In this document: one piece after another, positions 47,653 to 56,606 of the stretch
How positions within the stretch are numbered: position 1 is the first letter of the stretch
How the letters are laid out: each line of letters starts with the position of its first letter
DNA from: Desulfovibrio sp.
GTDB taxonomy: Bacteria > Desulfobacterota > Desulfovibrionia > Desulfovibrionales > Desulfovibrionaceae
Assembly (NCBI GenBank): GCA_031279825.1
Contig: JAITHT010000015.1
Coordinates: 1-62,826 of the forward strand
Length of the DNA: 62,826 bases
Reading direction: 5' to 3'
The notes under the pieces: model-generated
The model's input: only the letters and a program-made list of their open reading frames with translations
Database searches by the model: none
Told to the model about the DNA's origin: nothing
Program-made: the position numbers and the translations under genes

Positions 47653-48411
47653 TTATGGACGGCTCCTCCTGAGTATCGCCAGGGCCAGAGCAAACATCCG
47701 CGCCATGCTCACGTTCACGATAGCGCATCCGTCAAGCAGGCGGATGTCGGCAGGTCCGTCTCCCGCCGAAACGACGCCTCGTTCAAGAAGATCTTCCGCC
47801 TTCCGCCAGTGCGCGGCCCATTCTTCTTTGCCTCTCTTTTCAATCGGCAAGTTTTCGGCAAGCTCTCTAATGGCGAAAGCGGCCATGCATCTGACGCCAG
47901 AGTCCGCATCCTCAAGCGCAGAGACAAGATGCGGCAGAGCGGGCTTTACCCCATCCGCATCGGCCGCGGCCAGACGGCCTATGCCCCAGTAGACGCCCCG
48001 GCGTAAAGGGGCATAGTCCACAAAATTATCCTCCTGACCGGTATCGCGCCCGTAAGAGAGGAATATGCGAGCATATTCCCTGGCCAGGGCCGGACTTTGC
48101 GCCAAAATACATCCCATGGCTTCGGGAATACCCCAGCCGAGGTTGCCGGATTCTTCGTTCATACTCCACATGAATCGACGCATAAAATTCCTGGCGCTTT
48201 CCATATTATATTCCGCCATACGGGAGACAGCCAGGCCAAGGCCGTAAGCCGCCTGCCAGGAATATTCATGCCGGGAAAGAATAGCCAGCAGGGGATTGGC
48301 GAATACGGCGGCAATTGCGGCGGAGTTAATGCGTTGATCCAGAAGGCTTTTCCAATCAGCGCCGGCGCACATTCGCACAAGTTCCGCTTTATAGCGGCGA
48401 AAATTCGTCAT
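47653..48411 (-). CDS. HEAT-like repeat protein
   Basis: 252 residues from ATG 48411, with GAGG 7 nt upstream. It is all-helical. Repeats of the kind LPHLVSALEDADSGVRCMAAFAIRELAENL near residue 165 are HEAT-like, and an N-terminal block (WQAAYGLGLAVSRMAEYNMESARNFMRRFMWSMNEESGNLGWGIPEAMG) contains aromatic-rich helices. This suggests a protein-binding scaffold. No catalytic motif is seen. It lies between and opposite to the decarboxylase and polA genes. Confidence 0.7.
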   Translation of the reverse strand: MTNFRRYKAELVRMCAGADWKSLLDQRINSAAIAAVFANPLLAILSRHEYSWQAAYGLGLAVSRMAEYNMESARNFMRRFMWSMNEESGNLGWGIPEAMGCILAQSPALAREYARIFLSYGRDTGQEDNFVDYAPLRRGVYWGIGRLAAADADGVKPALPHLVSALEDADSGVRCMAAFAIRELAENLPIEKRGKEEWAAHWRKAEDLLERGVVSAGDGPADIRLLDGCAIVNVSMARMFALALAILRRSRP

Positions 48412-48471
48412 GAACATCCTCGCTGCAAGAAAATACGCGCCGGAGCGGTGGAGTTTTATGCGCAACCGGCG

Positions 48472-48515
48472 GCGTAAGCGCCGGTCGCGGGAGTATTTTC
48501 ACTTTGAAATGCTCT
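48472..48515 (-). repeat. Degenerate family A element
   Basis: ACCGGCGGCGTAAGCGCC followed by GAGTATTTTCACTTTGAAAT and GCTCT resembles the right half of the family A element. It lies between the HEAT-like gene and polA. Confidence 0.55.
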
Positions 48516-48643
48516 CATGGCCTTTTTCTTAAAAATAACCTATTTTCTTCTTCGGCATACGCTTCTTTACCGGCCGCGACGCTCTTCTTGCCCGTAAGCG
48601 CCCGCCCGTATCCTTCAGACACGACATATCCCCAAGGTGCCCT

Positions 48644-51466
48644 ATGCCGTTACGTTCCCGCCTCGGCTTCACCGCGGAACCACTCTACCTCATGGACGGC
48701 TCCGCCTTTATTTTTCGCAGTTTTTACGCCTTCCGCAATATGAGCCGTTCGGACGGATTTCCCACCAACGTCATGCATATGGTGACGCGATTGATCCTCC
48801 GGCTGCTGCGCGAGGAAAAACCCGTCTATTTCGGCGTCATCATGGACGGCAAGGCGCCCACATTTCGACAGGAGCTTTTTCCTGCTTACAAGGGCAACCG
48901 TTCGGCGACGCCCGAAGATCTTATAGCCCAAATCAACCCATTGCGTGAACTGCTGGGTATGCTCGGCGTGCCCGTCATCGTATCTCACGGGTGCGAAGCC
49001 GACGACTGCATCGCTTCTCTGGCCGGACGCCATCGAGACGGGCAGCCGGTAATCATCCTTGGGGCCGACAAAGATCTGAAACAATGCCTGCATGAAAACG
49101 TCGTCCTCTGGAATCCGGCGGCTAAGGACGAACATCTTGCCACTCTGGCGGATTTTCGCACGGAAACGGGTATGGAACCCTGCTCCTGGCCTGACTGCCA
49201 AGCCCTAATGGGCGATGCCAGCGACAATATACCCGGCATACCCAAGATCGGTCCCAAAACGGCTTTGGAATTGATACGGGAATTTGCAACGCTCGAGGGC
49301 ATCTTTAGCAACCTGTCCGCGATAGATCCTAAGACGCGGGTAAAACTTGAAGGGCAGCGGGAAAAGGCTTTGCTCTACCGCGAATTGACCAGACTGCGGA
49401 ACGACGTCTGTCCGGCCCTTTCGCTTGCGGATATGACGATACGGCCCGTTGCTTTGGAAGCGGCGCTGCGTTTCATGGCCGCGTATGAATTGCGCGCCTT
49501 GGGCAGAGAGTTGGAATCCATGTCCCGCGCCGGGCTTTTACGCCGCCCGCACAATACGCCTATAACGAATGAGGAACCCCCTCCTCTGTCGCCGCCTTCC
49601 CCCTCCGTTGCTGTTTCCCGCGAAACGGCAACGCGCGACGCGCCGCCGGCCGACAGCGACAATACCCCCTCGCGAAAAACTCCCAGTTCAAACGCAAAAG
49701 CGCAACAAGCCGCCGGGCGCAATGTCCAAGAGAGCCTCTTCGCCGACCTGGCGCTTTCCGCCTCCTCTTTTCCAAAAGTCTTTTCCCCGCGCGAACTGCC
49801 GCTGAACCTCTCTGCTGAGTTGGAACCCACCGCCGCTTCGCCAGGCGCCTTGGCCCTGCTCCCTCTGGATCAGGATATGCTGCTGGCCACGCAGGAGCAT
49901 GAAATACGCTACGCGGGAAGCATGGAAAAGCTTGCGCCGATCCTCGCCCGGCTTTGCGCGCCCGGGCGGGATCCCGCCTGCCTTTTGGTCACGCCGGACA
50001 TGAAGGCGCTGTATAAGGATCATATCGCCTTACGCTCTCTGCCTCCATCCAGTTTTTTCGATCTTTCTCTGGCGACCTATCTGCTTAATCCCGAAGATCG
50101 CGCCTATTCATGGGAGCAAGAGGCCGCCCGTTGGGGCGAGCGCGCCGGAAGCACTTATAGCGCCAATGAGCATCCCGGATTTTTAGCACTGGAACTGCGC
50201 CGGTTCATGGCCGAGCAACTCGCCGGCGCCGGACTCGGCAAGATTTTTTCCGAACTGGAACTGCCCCTTGTTCCGGTACTCGCCCGTATGGAAGAACGCG
50301 GCATGGGCATCGATCCTGCCGCGTTCTTCGCCTTTCTCGCGGAAACGCAGCGGGATCTCGAACACCTGACCACGCACATCCACTCACTGGCCGGACGCGT
50401 GTTCAATATCCGTTCTTCACAACAACTTTCCGACGTGCTTTTTTCCGTGCTGAATCTCCCTAAGGCAGGCAAAACCAAAGGCGGCGCCACATCCACTTCT
50501 CAGGAAAATCTTGAGAAGCTTACCGGCAAGCATCCTGTTGTCGACGCCATCCTTGACTACAGAAAGCTGGAAAAACTGCGCTCAACCTACCTGGAGCCCC
50601 TGCCCCGATTGGCGGACCCCTCGGGCCGCATCCACACCACCTTCAATCAAAAGGCCACAGCCACCGGTCGCCTGTCGTCCAGCAATCCCAATCTGCAGAA
50701 TATCCCCGTACGTGGCCCCGTCGGGCAGCGCATGCGCGCCTGTTTTACCGCCGCTCCGGGCATGGCCATAATCAGCGCCGACTATTCCCAGATAGAATTG
50801 CGCGTGCTTGCGCACCTTTCCGGCGATCCGACGCTGACAGATGCCTTTCTCAACAACGAAGACATCCACAGCCGCACCGCCAGTCTGCTCTTTGACGCGC
50901 CTTTGGGCGAAGTGACGCCGGACCAGCGCCGCAGCGCCAAAACCATCAACTTCGGCCTTATCTACGGCATGGGCGCGCAAAAGCTTGCCCAGGAACTGCG
51001 CGTCCCTCTCAAGGAGGCCAAGGAATTCATAGAACGCTATTTCGCCCGCCTTTCCCGGCTCAAAGAGTTTTATGACGCCATAGAAGAGGAAGCGCGCCGG
51101 CATGGTTTTGTCTCCACGATGATCGGACGCCGGCGCCTTATCCCCGACATCCTTTCCGAAAATGCCCAACTACGCGCACACGCTCGCCGCCAGGCCATAA
51201 ACACGCGGATTCAGGGCAGCGCCGCCGATATCATCAAACTGGCCATGCTCGCCGTGGAAAACGATCAGGAACTACACAGCCTCGACGCGCGCCTCCTGCT
51301 GCAAATCCATGACGAACTGCTGCTTGAGGCGCCTCAAGGCAACGCTGAAGCCGCGGGGTTGCGCCTCGTCGGTCTCATGAGCAACGTCAGACCGGGTTCT
51401 TCCTCCCTCACCGTCCCGCTGCTTGTCAATTGGGGAGCGGGTGCCAACTGGGCCGAGGCGCATTAA
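48644..51466 (+). CDS. polA: DNA polymerase I
   Basis: 940 residues. The N-terminal 290 residues form the 5'-3' exonuclease (YLMDGSAFIFRSFYAF, VIMDGKAPTFRQELFPAYKGNR, GCEADDCIASLA, GDASDNIPGIPKIGPKTA). A Pro/Ser/Ala-rich linker (about 300-370) follows. The central region lacks the DxE motif of a working 3'-5' exonuclease, so proofreading is probably absent. The C-terminal polymerase is intact (SADYSQIELRVLAHLSGD, RRSAKTINFGLIYGMG, and LLLQIHDELLLEAP). Functions are Okazaki-fragment processing and repair. ATG 48644 has AAGGTG. It is alone on this strand. Confidence 0.96.
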   Translation: MPLRSRLGFTAEPLYLMDGSAFIFRSFYAFRNMSRSDGFPTNVMHMVTRLILRLLREEKPVYFGVIMDGKAPTFRQELFPAYKGNRSATPEDLIAQINPLRELLGMLGVPVIVSHGCEADDCIASLAGRHRDGQPVIILGADKDLKQCLHENVVLWNPAAKDEHLATLADFRTETGMEPCSWPDCQALMGDASDNIPGIPKIGPKTALELIREFATLEGIFSNLSAIDPKTRVKLEGQREKALLYRELTRLRNDVCPALSLADMTIRPVALEAALRFMAAYELRALGRELESMSRAGLLRRPHNTPITNEEPPPLSPPSPSVAVSRETATRDAPPADSDNTPSRKTPSSNAKAQQAAGRNVQESLFADLALSASSFPKVFSPRELPLNLSAELEPTAASPGALALLPLDQDMLLATQEHEIRYAGSMEKLAPILARLCAPGRDPACLLVTPDMKALYKDHIALRSLPPSSFFDLSLATYLLNPEDRAYSWEQEAARWGERAGSTYSANEHPGFLALELRRFMAEQLAGAGLGKIFSELELPLVPVLARMEERGMGIDPAAFFAFLAETQRDLEHLTTHIHSLAGRVFNIRSSQQLSDVLFSVLNLPKAGKTKGGATSTSQENLEKLTGKHPVVDAILDYRKLEKLRSTYLEPLPRLADPSGRIHTTFNQKATATGRLSSSNPNLQNIPVRGPVGQRMRACFTAAPGMAIISADYSQIELRVLAHLSGDPTLTDAFLNNEDIHSRTASLLFDAPLGEVTPDQRRSAKTINFGLIYGMGAQKLAQELRVPLKEAKEFIERYFARLSRLKEFYDAIEEEARRHGFVSTMIGRRRLIPDILSENAQLRAHARRQAINTRIQGSAADIIKLAMLAVENDQELHSLDARLLLQIHDELLLEAPQGNAEAAGLRLVGLMSNVRPGSSSLTVPLLVNWGAGANWAEAH

Positions 51467-51489
51467 CCGGCGAACACGCTGCACCGTGT

Positions 51490-51666
51490 CATTTCCCTGA
51501 AGACAATTTCGATCTGCCGACCCTCTTTGTAAAGGCCGGCGATGGTTTTGGATATGATCCGGAAGTGATTGGTCATAAACTCGCGGCGGTTGCCGCTTTC
51601 CGGGTCGCGATAGCCGATGCGGCGCAGGCGGTGTACCGCCCGTCTGCAAAAGAGAACTGGCGGCAT
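51490..51666 (-). pseudogene. IS4-type transposase remnant
   Basis: The minus-strand frame reads RRIGYRDPESGNRREFMTNHFR and SKTIAGLYKEGRQIEIVFRE. This is the region of IS4/DDE_Tnp_1 transposases that precedes the last catalytic Glu (family form FLTNHF...IAEIYKDRWQIELFFKWIKQ). Only about 55 codons survive, both ends are lost, and the Trp of the family's RWQIE is a Gly here. It lies directly after polA. In 51467-51943 I otherwise see only the hairpin at 51752 and the family A element. Confidence 0.7.
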
Positions 51667-51751
51667 AGTTTTTACTTCTGAAACCCGCCTAAAATGGGGG
51701 GATTACCTTACAACTCCGCTCAGTTACGCAATACCCTCATATCGGGAAACC

Positions 51752-51797
51752 ATGGCATCCAGGGCAATTTCAGAATGGAAATTGCCCTGGATGCCAT
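51752..51797. repeat. Long perfect inverted repeat
   Basis: A 19-bp arm (starting ATGGCATCCAGGGCAATTT) at 51752-51770 is repeated exactly in inverted form at 51779-51797 around an 8-nt loop. It could be a bidirectional stop for polA, a palindromic mobile unit, or a relic of the nearby transposase. The inner part (GCAATTTCAGAATGGAAATTGC) resembles the family A variant at 12750-12776. Confidence 0.7.
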
Positions 51798-51818
51798 TTC
51801 ATAGAAGACTGCCGCTTT

Positions 51819-51945
51819 GGAGCAGATTAACTTTGAAACGTTGCACTCGTCGTTTACGGCGAAAACAAGTTTTGCTTACTCCTCGTGCACGTAAGGCAGC
51901 GCTTACGCTGCCGGTTGACGGGCATGTTCAAAGTGAACATGCCCT
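51819..51945 (+). repeat. Full-length family A element, copy after hmcF
   Basis: Matches 9938-10065 in the same orientation over its whole length with few changes (GAGCAGATTAACTTTGAAAC at the left, CAGCGCTTACGCTGCCGGTT near the right). Its last bases lie in the stop codon of hmcF (TAG complement at 51944-51946). The right arm has changed in a compensating way (GGCATGTTCA/TGAACATGCC), which keeps the palindrome. Confidence 0.8.
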
Positions 51946-53353
51946 ATTCGGCATCTTCCTCGTCGTTATCCTGCGGCTGTAAATGATCAGGCACGATGGC
52001 CATGCTGATGATCAGGGGTTTGAGAAAGGTCCAACGGATGCCGATTCGATATTCTTCTTCCAAGTCGCGAATGGCGTCCCAACAGTTATGGCAGGGAGCG
52101 ACCACCAGAGTGGCCCCGGTGGCGAGAAGTTGATCGCGTTTGGTCCGCAGGGCGACATTGCGTTGATGGCGGAACAGACCGATGCCGTTGAAGCCGCCGC
52201 CGCCGCCACAGCAGTAATTGCATTCGCGGTTAGGCGTCATTTCCACAAAGTAGCCGTCCTCCACAATATAGCTCATAATTTCCCGAGTGAAGTTGGATAG
52301 TCCGTGATTACGCACATAGTTGCAGGAATCCTGCAACGTGACATTCTCACGGATTTTTTTTGCCGGATCTATTCGTATTTTACCGGCGCGCAATGTTTCG
52401 GCCAGCCATTCCACGTAATGGATATACTCGACAGGCGGTTTGCCGTCAGGGCGCCCGACCCAATACGGCCCCTCGATAACCGTGGCCCGGTGGGCATGAC
52501 CGCATTCCGTGCCGATGACTCGTTTCGGCTTCATGCGTTCAATGGCGGCGTATACTTCCTGCACGTTGCCTTTACAGGCTTCCCAGTCACCGGCGAACAT
52601 GGAAAGGGATGTCTGCTCCCAGCCTGTACTCGGTACGGTCCAGTTTTCGCCCGCCAGATGAAAAAGAATGGCCGCCTGCGCCACGTCTTCAGGGTAATGT
52701 TTGGGTTCGCGGGCATTGAGCGTATACATGATATCCGCATTCGCCCTGTCTACGGGAATTTCCAGGCCGGGCCATTCCTCCTGCTGTTCTTCCGCCATCC
52801 ATTCGCAGGTTTCTACCCAGTCTTCACTGGTAACGTCCATCTGGGCTTTATACACCCGGTGCATACCCGCGCCGATTTTGAGTTCCCATGGAACAAATCC
52901 CTGTGAATACAAAAGGCCGCGCAGATAGCTGAACATGACCCCCATATCGATCCCATGGGGACAGAACTGGCCGCAACGGTTGCAACAGGTGCAACGCGCC
53001 CAAGCGTATTCCATGGCCCGGCGCATAAACGCGTTATCCACTTGGCCTTTACGGCGGATCATCTCTCCCAGCGTGCTCTGGATTTTAAAAGCCGGAACCT
53101 GCTCGGGATCTCGCTCGTTCACCCTGTACAAAAAACAGCTTTCAGCGCACATGCCACAGTGAGCGCAAATCTCAAGCCAAGTTAACGTGCGGGATTTACA
53201 TGTTTTTTGAAGAGATGCCCAAAGCTTTTCCGCGTCAACGTCAAGCCGGCTCATTTCTTCATAATATTGTTTACCGCCCTTGTCGCCAAGCAGAGCTTTG
53301 AGAGCTTCTTCAGTGGTTACCGGCGTTTTGTTGCAAAACTGACCTTCAGGCAT
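51944..53353 (-). CDS. hmcF: HmcF, HdrD-like iron-sulfur subunit of the Hmc complex
   Basis: 469 residues, close to the 461 known for HmcF. It carries two ferredoxin-type Cys clusters ([11 protein letters not shown] near residue 64, [14 protein letters not shown] near residue 128) and a CCG-domain motif of heterodisulfide reductase HdrD ([12 protein letters not shown] near residue 378, with CHNC later). It is predicted to face the cytoplasm and take electrons from HmcE, with an unknown acceptor. ATG 53353 has AAGGAG. It is the last gene of the operon here; the rrf1-rrf2 regulators that follow it in Desulfovibrio vulgaris are absent. Confidence 0.93.
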   Translation of the reverse strand: MPEGQFCNKTPVTTEEALKALLGDKGGKQYYEEMSRLDVDAEKLWASLQKTCKSRTLTWLEICAHCGMCAESCFLYRVNERDPEQVPAFKIQSTLGEMIRRKGQVDNAFMRRAMEYAWARCTCCNRCGQFCPHGIDMGVMFSYLRGLLYSQGFVPWELKIGAGMHRVYKAQMDVTSEDWVETCEWMAEEQQEEWPGLEIPVDRANADIMYTLNAREPKHYPEDVAQAAILFHLAGENWTVPSTGWEQTSLSMFAGDWEACKGNVQEVYAAIERMKPKRVIGTECGHAHRATVIEGPYWVGRPDGKPPVEYIHYVEWLAETLRAGKIRIDPAKKIRENVTLQDSCNYVRNHGLSNFTREIMSYIVEDGYFVEMTPNRECNYCCGGGGGFNGIGLFRHQRNVALRTKRDQLLATGATLVVAPCHNCWDAIRDLEEEYRIGIRWTFLKPLIISMAIVPDHLQPQDNDEEDAE

Positions 53354-53380
53354 GGCAGGCTCCTTTTGCTGTGTCTTTGC

Positions 53381-54064
53381 TTACCAGGGGAAACAGGGAC
53401 CACGTCTGTGCCCGCCGCGCTTGATGCCGTAATCCGCCCCGAGCTGCCAACGGGAGGCGAAGTACAGAGCTATGTGCGAAAGCTTGGTAAAGGGCGTGAG
53501 AATCAACATGAGTTCCCCGGCGAGAATATGGCAGATCAGCCAGAACTCATACGAGCCTATGTGCAGCCGGGCTATGATCCCGGTGATGAAAGGCAAGGTC
53601 GCCAAGGCAAGAATACAGTAATCGTACGTAGTGGTGAGGATGCGTACCTCAGCTAGGGCGATACGCCGCAAAACGATAAGAATCGCGCCGATGACGGTGG
53701 CGACAGCCAGTATGTCAGCTGGAACTTGCGACATGGAGGGAAAGCTGAAACCGAAACGCTCCTGGAGAATAACGTTGTGCCCGATAAGAAAAACAGGCAC
53801 CAGCACAGCTCCCGTATGAAAGAGAAAAAAACAGAGAGTGAAAAAGGGCTGTGCCCGCCAGCCGTAAGTGCCGTAAGGGATGAGCCATTTATAGGCCGAA
53901 TGAAGGCCGCCTTTCATGCCTTCAGCCAGATAGGGCTTATAGGCCACGCGCTCAAGCCGCCAGTCGAGTCCTTTGAAGTACATGGCCAGCCTGTAAGCCA
54001 AGCCGCCGAAAAATACGATAAGGGAGATAATGAGTCCTGGTCCGGTGAGGAAGGTGTATAGCAT
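53381..54064 (-). CDS. hmcE: HmcE, cytochrome b-like membrane subunit
   Basis: 227 residues, matching the 226 of HmcE. Several membrane segments (FLTGPGLIISLIVFFGGLAYRL at the start, then LCFFLFHTGAVLVPVFLIGHNVIL) place it in the NarI/DsrM-type cytochrome b group, with His residues that could bind haem. It would pass electrons across the membrane to HmcF. ATG 54064 has AAGGAG. Confidence 0.92.
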   Translation of the reverse strand: MLYTFLTGPGLIISLIVFFGGLAYRLAMYFKGLDWRLERVAYKPYLAEGMKGGLHSAYKWLIPYGTYGWRAQPFFTLCFFLFHTGAVLVPVFLIGHNVILQERFGFSFPSMSQVPADILAVATVIGAILIVLRRIALAEVRILTTTYDYCILALATLPFITGIIARLHIGSYEFWLICHILAGELMLILTPFTKLSHIALYFASRWQLGADYGIKRGGHRRGPCFPW

Positions 54065-54097
54065 ATGCGTTCTCCTTAACCCGCAAGCGCCGCGCGG

Positions 54098-54241
54098 CTA
54101 AAATTTCCGGATGGATTCGTCCCTTCCGGTCAGGAAAAGCCAATAGCCGAGCAGGCCGAACAAACCGAGCCCCATAAGAACGTATGTTACCGTCTTGGTG
54201 CAGAGCATGAAATCCTGCAAAGAATAAAAGACTGTTTCCAT
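54098..54241 (-). CDS. hmcD: HmcD, 47-residue membrane subunit
   Basis: This short frame reads METVFYSLQDFMLCTKTVTY, then a membrane helix (VLMGLGLFGLLGYWLFLTG), and ends DESIRKF. Length is exactly the 47 residues of HmcD, and the position between hmcC and hmcE fits. AAGGAG lies 9-10 nt before the ATG at 54241. Its role is unclear even in characterised Hmc complexes. Confidence 0.9.
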   Translation of the reverse strand: METVFYSLQDFMLCTKTVTYVLMGLGLFGLLGYWLFLTGRDESIRKF

Positions 54242-54268
54242 GGGTGATGACTCCTTTTTCCAGCCGGC

Positions 54269-55471
54269 TTAATGGGCTTTGTAGTCGGGATGCTCGCGCA
54301 GCACCGGCATGAAGGTGCAGATGAAGCGGTAAGCCGTAACCATCAGCGTGACTATGAATACGGACAAGGCGATTTCCATCCAGTGAGGGAAGTATTTTTC
54401 GGCTGAGGGCAGATTGTAGTTGAAGGCTACCAGACTGACGTTGAAACGGTTGAGCACCACGCCGAGCACGGTCACGACAGCCGCGAACCGGATAAGGCCG
54501 ATTTTTTTTTCCCGCACGCCGACAGCGTAAAGGAAAGAAGGCAAAGCCACAAAACCGAGCAGTTCCAGCATCAACCATTTGCCGTAAGCCGTTGACAGAA
54601 GGTTCCAGTTATTGTCCATGGCTATGGCGAAAATACGGATGAACAGATAGCCCATCATAACAATGGAGCAGGCCTTGCCAAAGCCGAGAGTAATCTTGTC
54701 GGCGTCGCGCAGGTGGGCTTCATCCATTTGATCGTGCAGGCCTTTATGGGCCAGGGAACCCTCGAAGACAACCATGCTCATACCGGCGAACATGCTGGAG
54801 ATGAAGAAAAATACCGGGATGAAAGGGGAATACCAGAGCGGGTGCATCTTGCTGGGCGCAATCAGATAGAGCGCGCCCAAAGAAGACTGATGCATGGTGG
54901 ACAGGATGACGCCCATAACGGTCAGGGGGATGGTCAGACGGACAATGACGGTGCGGATGCCCTTCCACCCCAACCACTCAAAGGCGGATATGGACCATTC
55001 CACAGCCAGCACTGTCAGGTATAAAAAGACGCACAGCCCCACCTCAAAGAGTACGCTCGTCGTACCCTGCGATACGAAGACAGGATACACCAGACGCAAA
55101 GGCCGCCCCACATCGAAGTGCAGGGCGACGACCACGAACAGATAGCCTAAAAAGGCCGACGTGACGGCCGGGCGCACCGCCGTGTGGAAATCCTTGAGAC
55201 CGAACAGGTAATAAGCCGAGGTAACGGTATAGCCGCCGGCGGCCAGAGCCACTCCGCAGAGCAAGTCGAAGCTGATCCATATGCCCCAGGGATAGTTGTC
55301 GTCAAGATTGCTCACTCCGCCAAGCCCTTGTGTAAATCGGATCACGGTGACGAATAGACCCATTGCTATGAGCAGGGCGGTCAGTTTGTTCTCGCGGATC
55401 AATCTGCCCGGCGAGAATGCGGGTGTTGTTTTGTTATGGATATTGTCAGTGGATGGATGTTGCGCGTTCAT
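54269..55471 (-). CDS. hmcC: HmcC, NrfD/PsrC-type integral membrane subunit
   Basis: About 400 residues with around ten membrane segments. The GVSNLDDNYPWGIWISFDLLCGVALAAGGYT opening is typical of NrfD/HmcC proteins, which exchange electrons with quinone or with their Fe-S partner. Its start codon shares one base with the hmcB stop (TGATG), indicating coupled translation. It is part of hmcABCDEF. Confidence 0.94.
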   Translation of the reverse strand: MNAQHPSTDNIHNKTTPAFSPGRLIRENKLTALLIAMGLFVTVIRFTQGLGGVSNLDDNYPWGIWISFDLLCGVALAAGGYTVTSAYYLFGLKDFHTAVRPAVTSAFLGYLFVVVALHFDVGRPLRLVYPVFVSQGTTSVLFEVGLCVFLYLTVLAVEWSISAFEWLGWKGIRTVIVRLTIPLTVMGVILSTMHQSSLGALYLIAPSKMHPLWYSPFIPVFFFISSMFAGMSMVVFEGSLAHKGLHDQMDEAHLRDADKITLGFGKACSIVMMGYLFIRIFAIAMDNNWNLLSTAYGKWLMLELLGFVALPSFLYAVGVREKKIGLIRFAAVVTVLGVVLNRFNVSLVAFNYNLPSAEKYFPHWMEIALSVFIVTLMVTAYRFICTFMPVLREHPDYKAH

Positions 55472-56592
55472 CAGGCGTCCTCTCCTTTGTCCGAGGCACC
55501 GGAGGTAGTACCGGTATCCCCGTCAACGGCCATTTTCGCTTCCATTTCCTTAATGGCTTCTTCTCTGGCTTTTTTAGTCTCGCGGGCGACGGCGGCGTCC
55601 TTTTCCTGATTGGCTTTGGTCATAGCCGTCTTAAGGGCAACATCGGCTTCGCCCTTTGCGTGCGCAACAGCCTGGATAACAGCCTGTTTTTGTTCTTCAG
55701 CCGCTGTTTTTTCCCGACGTTTGCTGATGGCGTAAACCCCTCCCAACAATACCGGCCATATGCCGGCTACCATGGCCACTGAGCCCAGAGCGCCGGACGT
55801 CAATTCGGGTGCCGAGGTTTTCCCCAACTCCGGCTGTCCCAAATACTTATGGGGCACCGGCGAGAGATACAGCCAGTTGGCACCTCCCATTTCATGCTCG
55901 CCGTAAATGTGATTCACGTATAGACCGGGATTTTTAGCGATGCGCTCACGGGCGACTATAAGCAGTTCCGAACGTTTGCCGAAAGTCAGGGCATCTTTGG
56001 GGCAACTTTCCACGCAGCCGGGGAGCTTGCCTTCGGCGATGCGCGGGGCGCACATGGTACACTTGTATACCAGGGGATTGACGCTATGATAATCATAAGC
56101 GGGCACATAAAACGGGCAGGCGATCATACAATAACGGCAGCCCACACAGAGATCCGGCCTGTACAGCACCGGGCCTTCAGGGGTTTTTACAAAGGCTTTG
56201 ACAAAACAGGCTGAAGCGCAGGCCGGCTCCTGGCAGTGGTTGCACTGGAACTTGCGAAATACCGGAGCGGAACGATCCTCTATGTGATATTTATTGACCA
56301 CGGTATATGCCTGAAAATCCGTCCGGCGTTTCTTGTCAAGCACGCTTAAGTCGTCAAACGGCTTAGCCGGTTTTCTTCGTTTGTCAGGAGGGGGCACCGC
56401 GTCAGCGTTGACTGACTGGCAGCCCGCTTCACAACGACGGCACCCGATACATCGCGCCGAATCATGCAATACCCCCACCGCATCCTGATGACCGGAGAAA
56501 CCGTTGACCGGCGCCGTTTTTCCCTCCCTTACGGGCATCGCCGCCGCAAGACCCGCGGAACTCAATAGAGCAAGGAATTTTCTGCGTTGCAT
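55471..56592 (-). CDS. hmcB: HmcB, Tat-exported four-cluster iron-sulfur subunit
   Basis: 373 residues from ATG 56592 (AAAGGAG), near the 370 of HmcB. A twin-arginine signal ([17 protein letters not shown]) is followed by four Cys clusters: [35 protein letters not shown] and [20 protein letters not shown]. This is the DMSO-reductase FeS type. A C-terminal membrane anchor ([18 protein letters not shown]) and a Lys/Glu/Ala helix follow. It transfers electrons from HmcA to HmcC. An upstream in-frame codon to 56634 overlaps hmcA and is not used here. Confidence 0.94.
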   Translation of the reverse strand: MQRRKFLALLSSAGLAAAMPVREGKTAPVNGFSGHQDAVGVLHDSARCIGCRRCEAGCQSVNADAVPPPDKRRKPAKPFDDLSVLDKKRRTDFQAYTVVNKYHIEDRSAPVFRKFQCNHCQEPACASACFVKAFVKTPEGPVLYRPDLCVGCRYCMIACPFYVPAYDYHSVNPLVYKCTMCAPRIAEGKLPGCVESCPKDALTFGKRSELLIVARERIAKNPGLYVNHIYGEHEMGGANWLYLSPVPHKYLGQPELGKTSAPELTSGALGSVAMVAGIWPVLLGGVYAISKRREKTAAEEQKQAVIQAVAHAKGEADVALKTAMTKANQEKDAAVARETKKAREEAIKEMEAKMAVDGDTGTTSGASDKGEDA

Positions 56593-56606
56593 ATGAAAGA
56601 CTCCTT

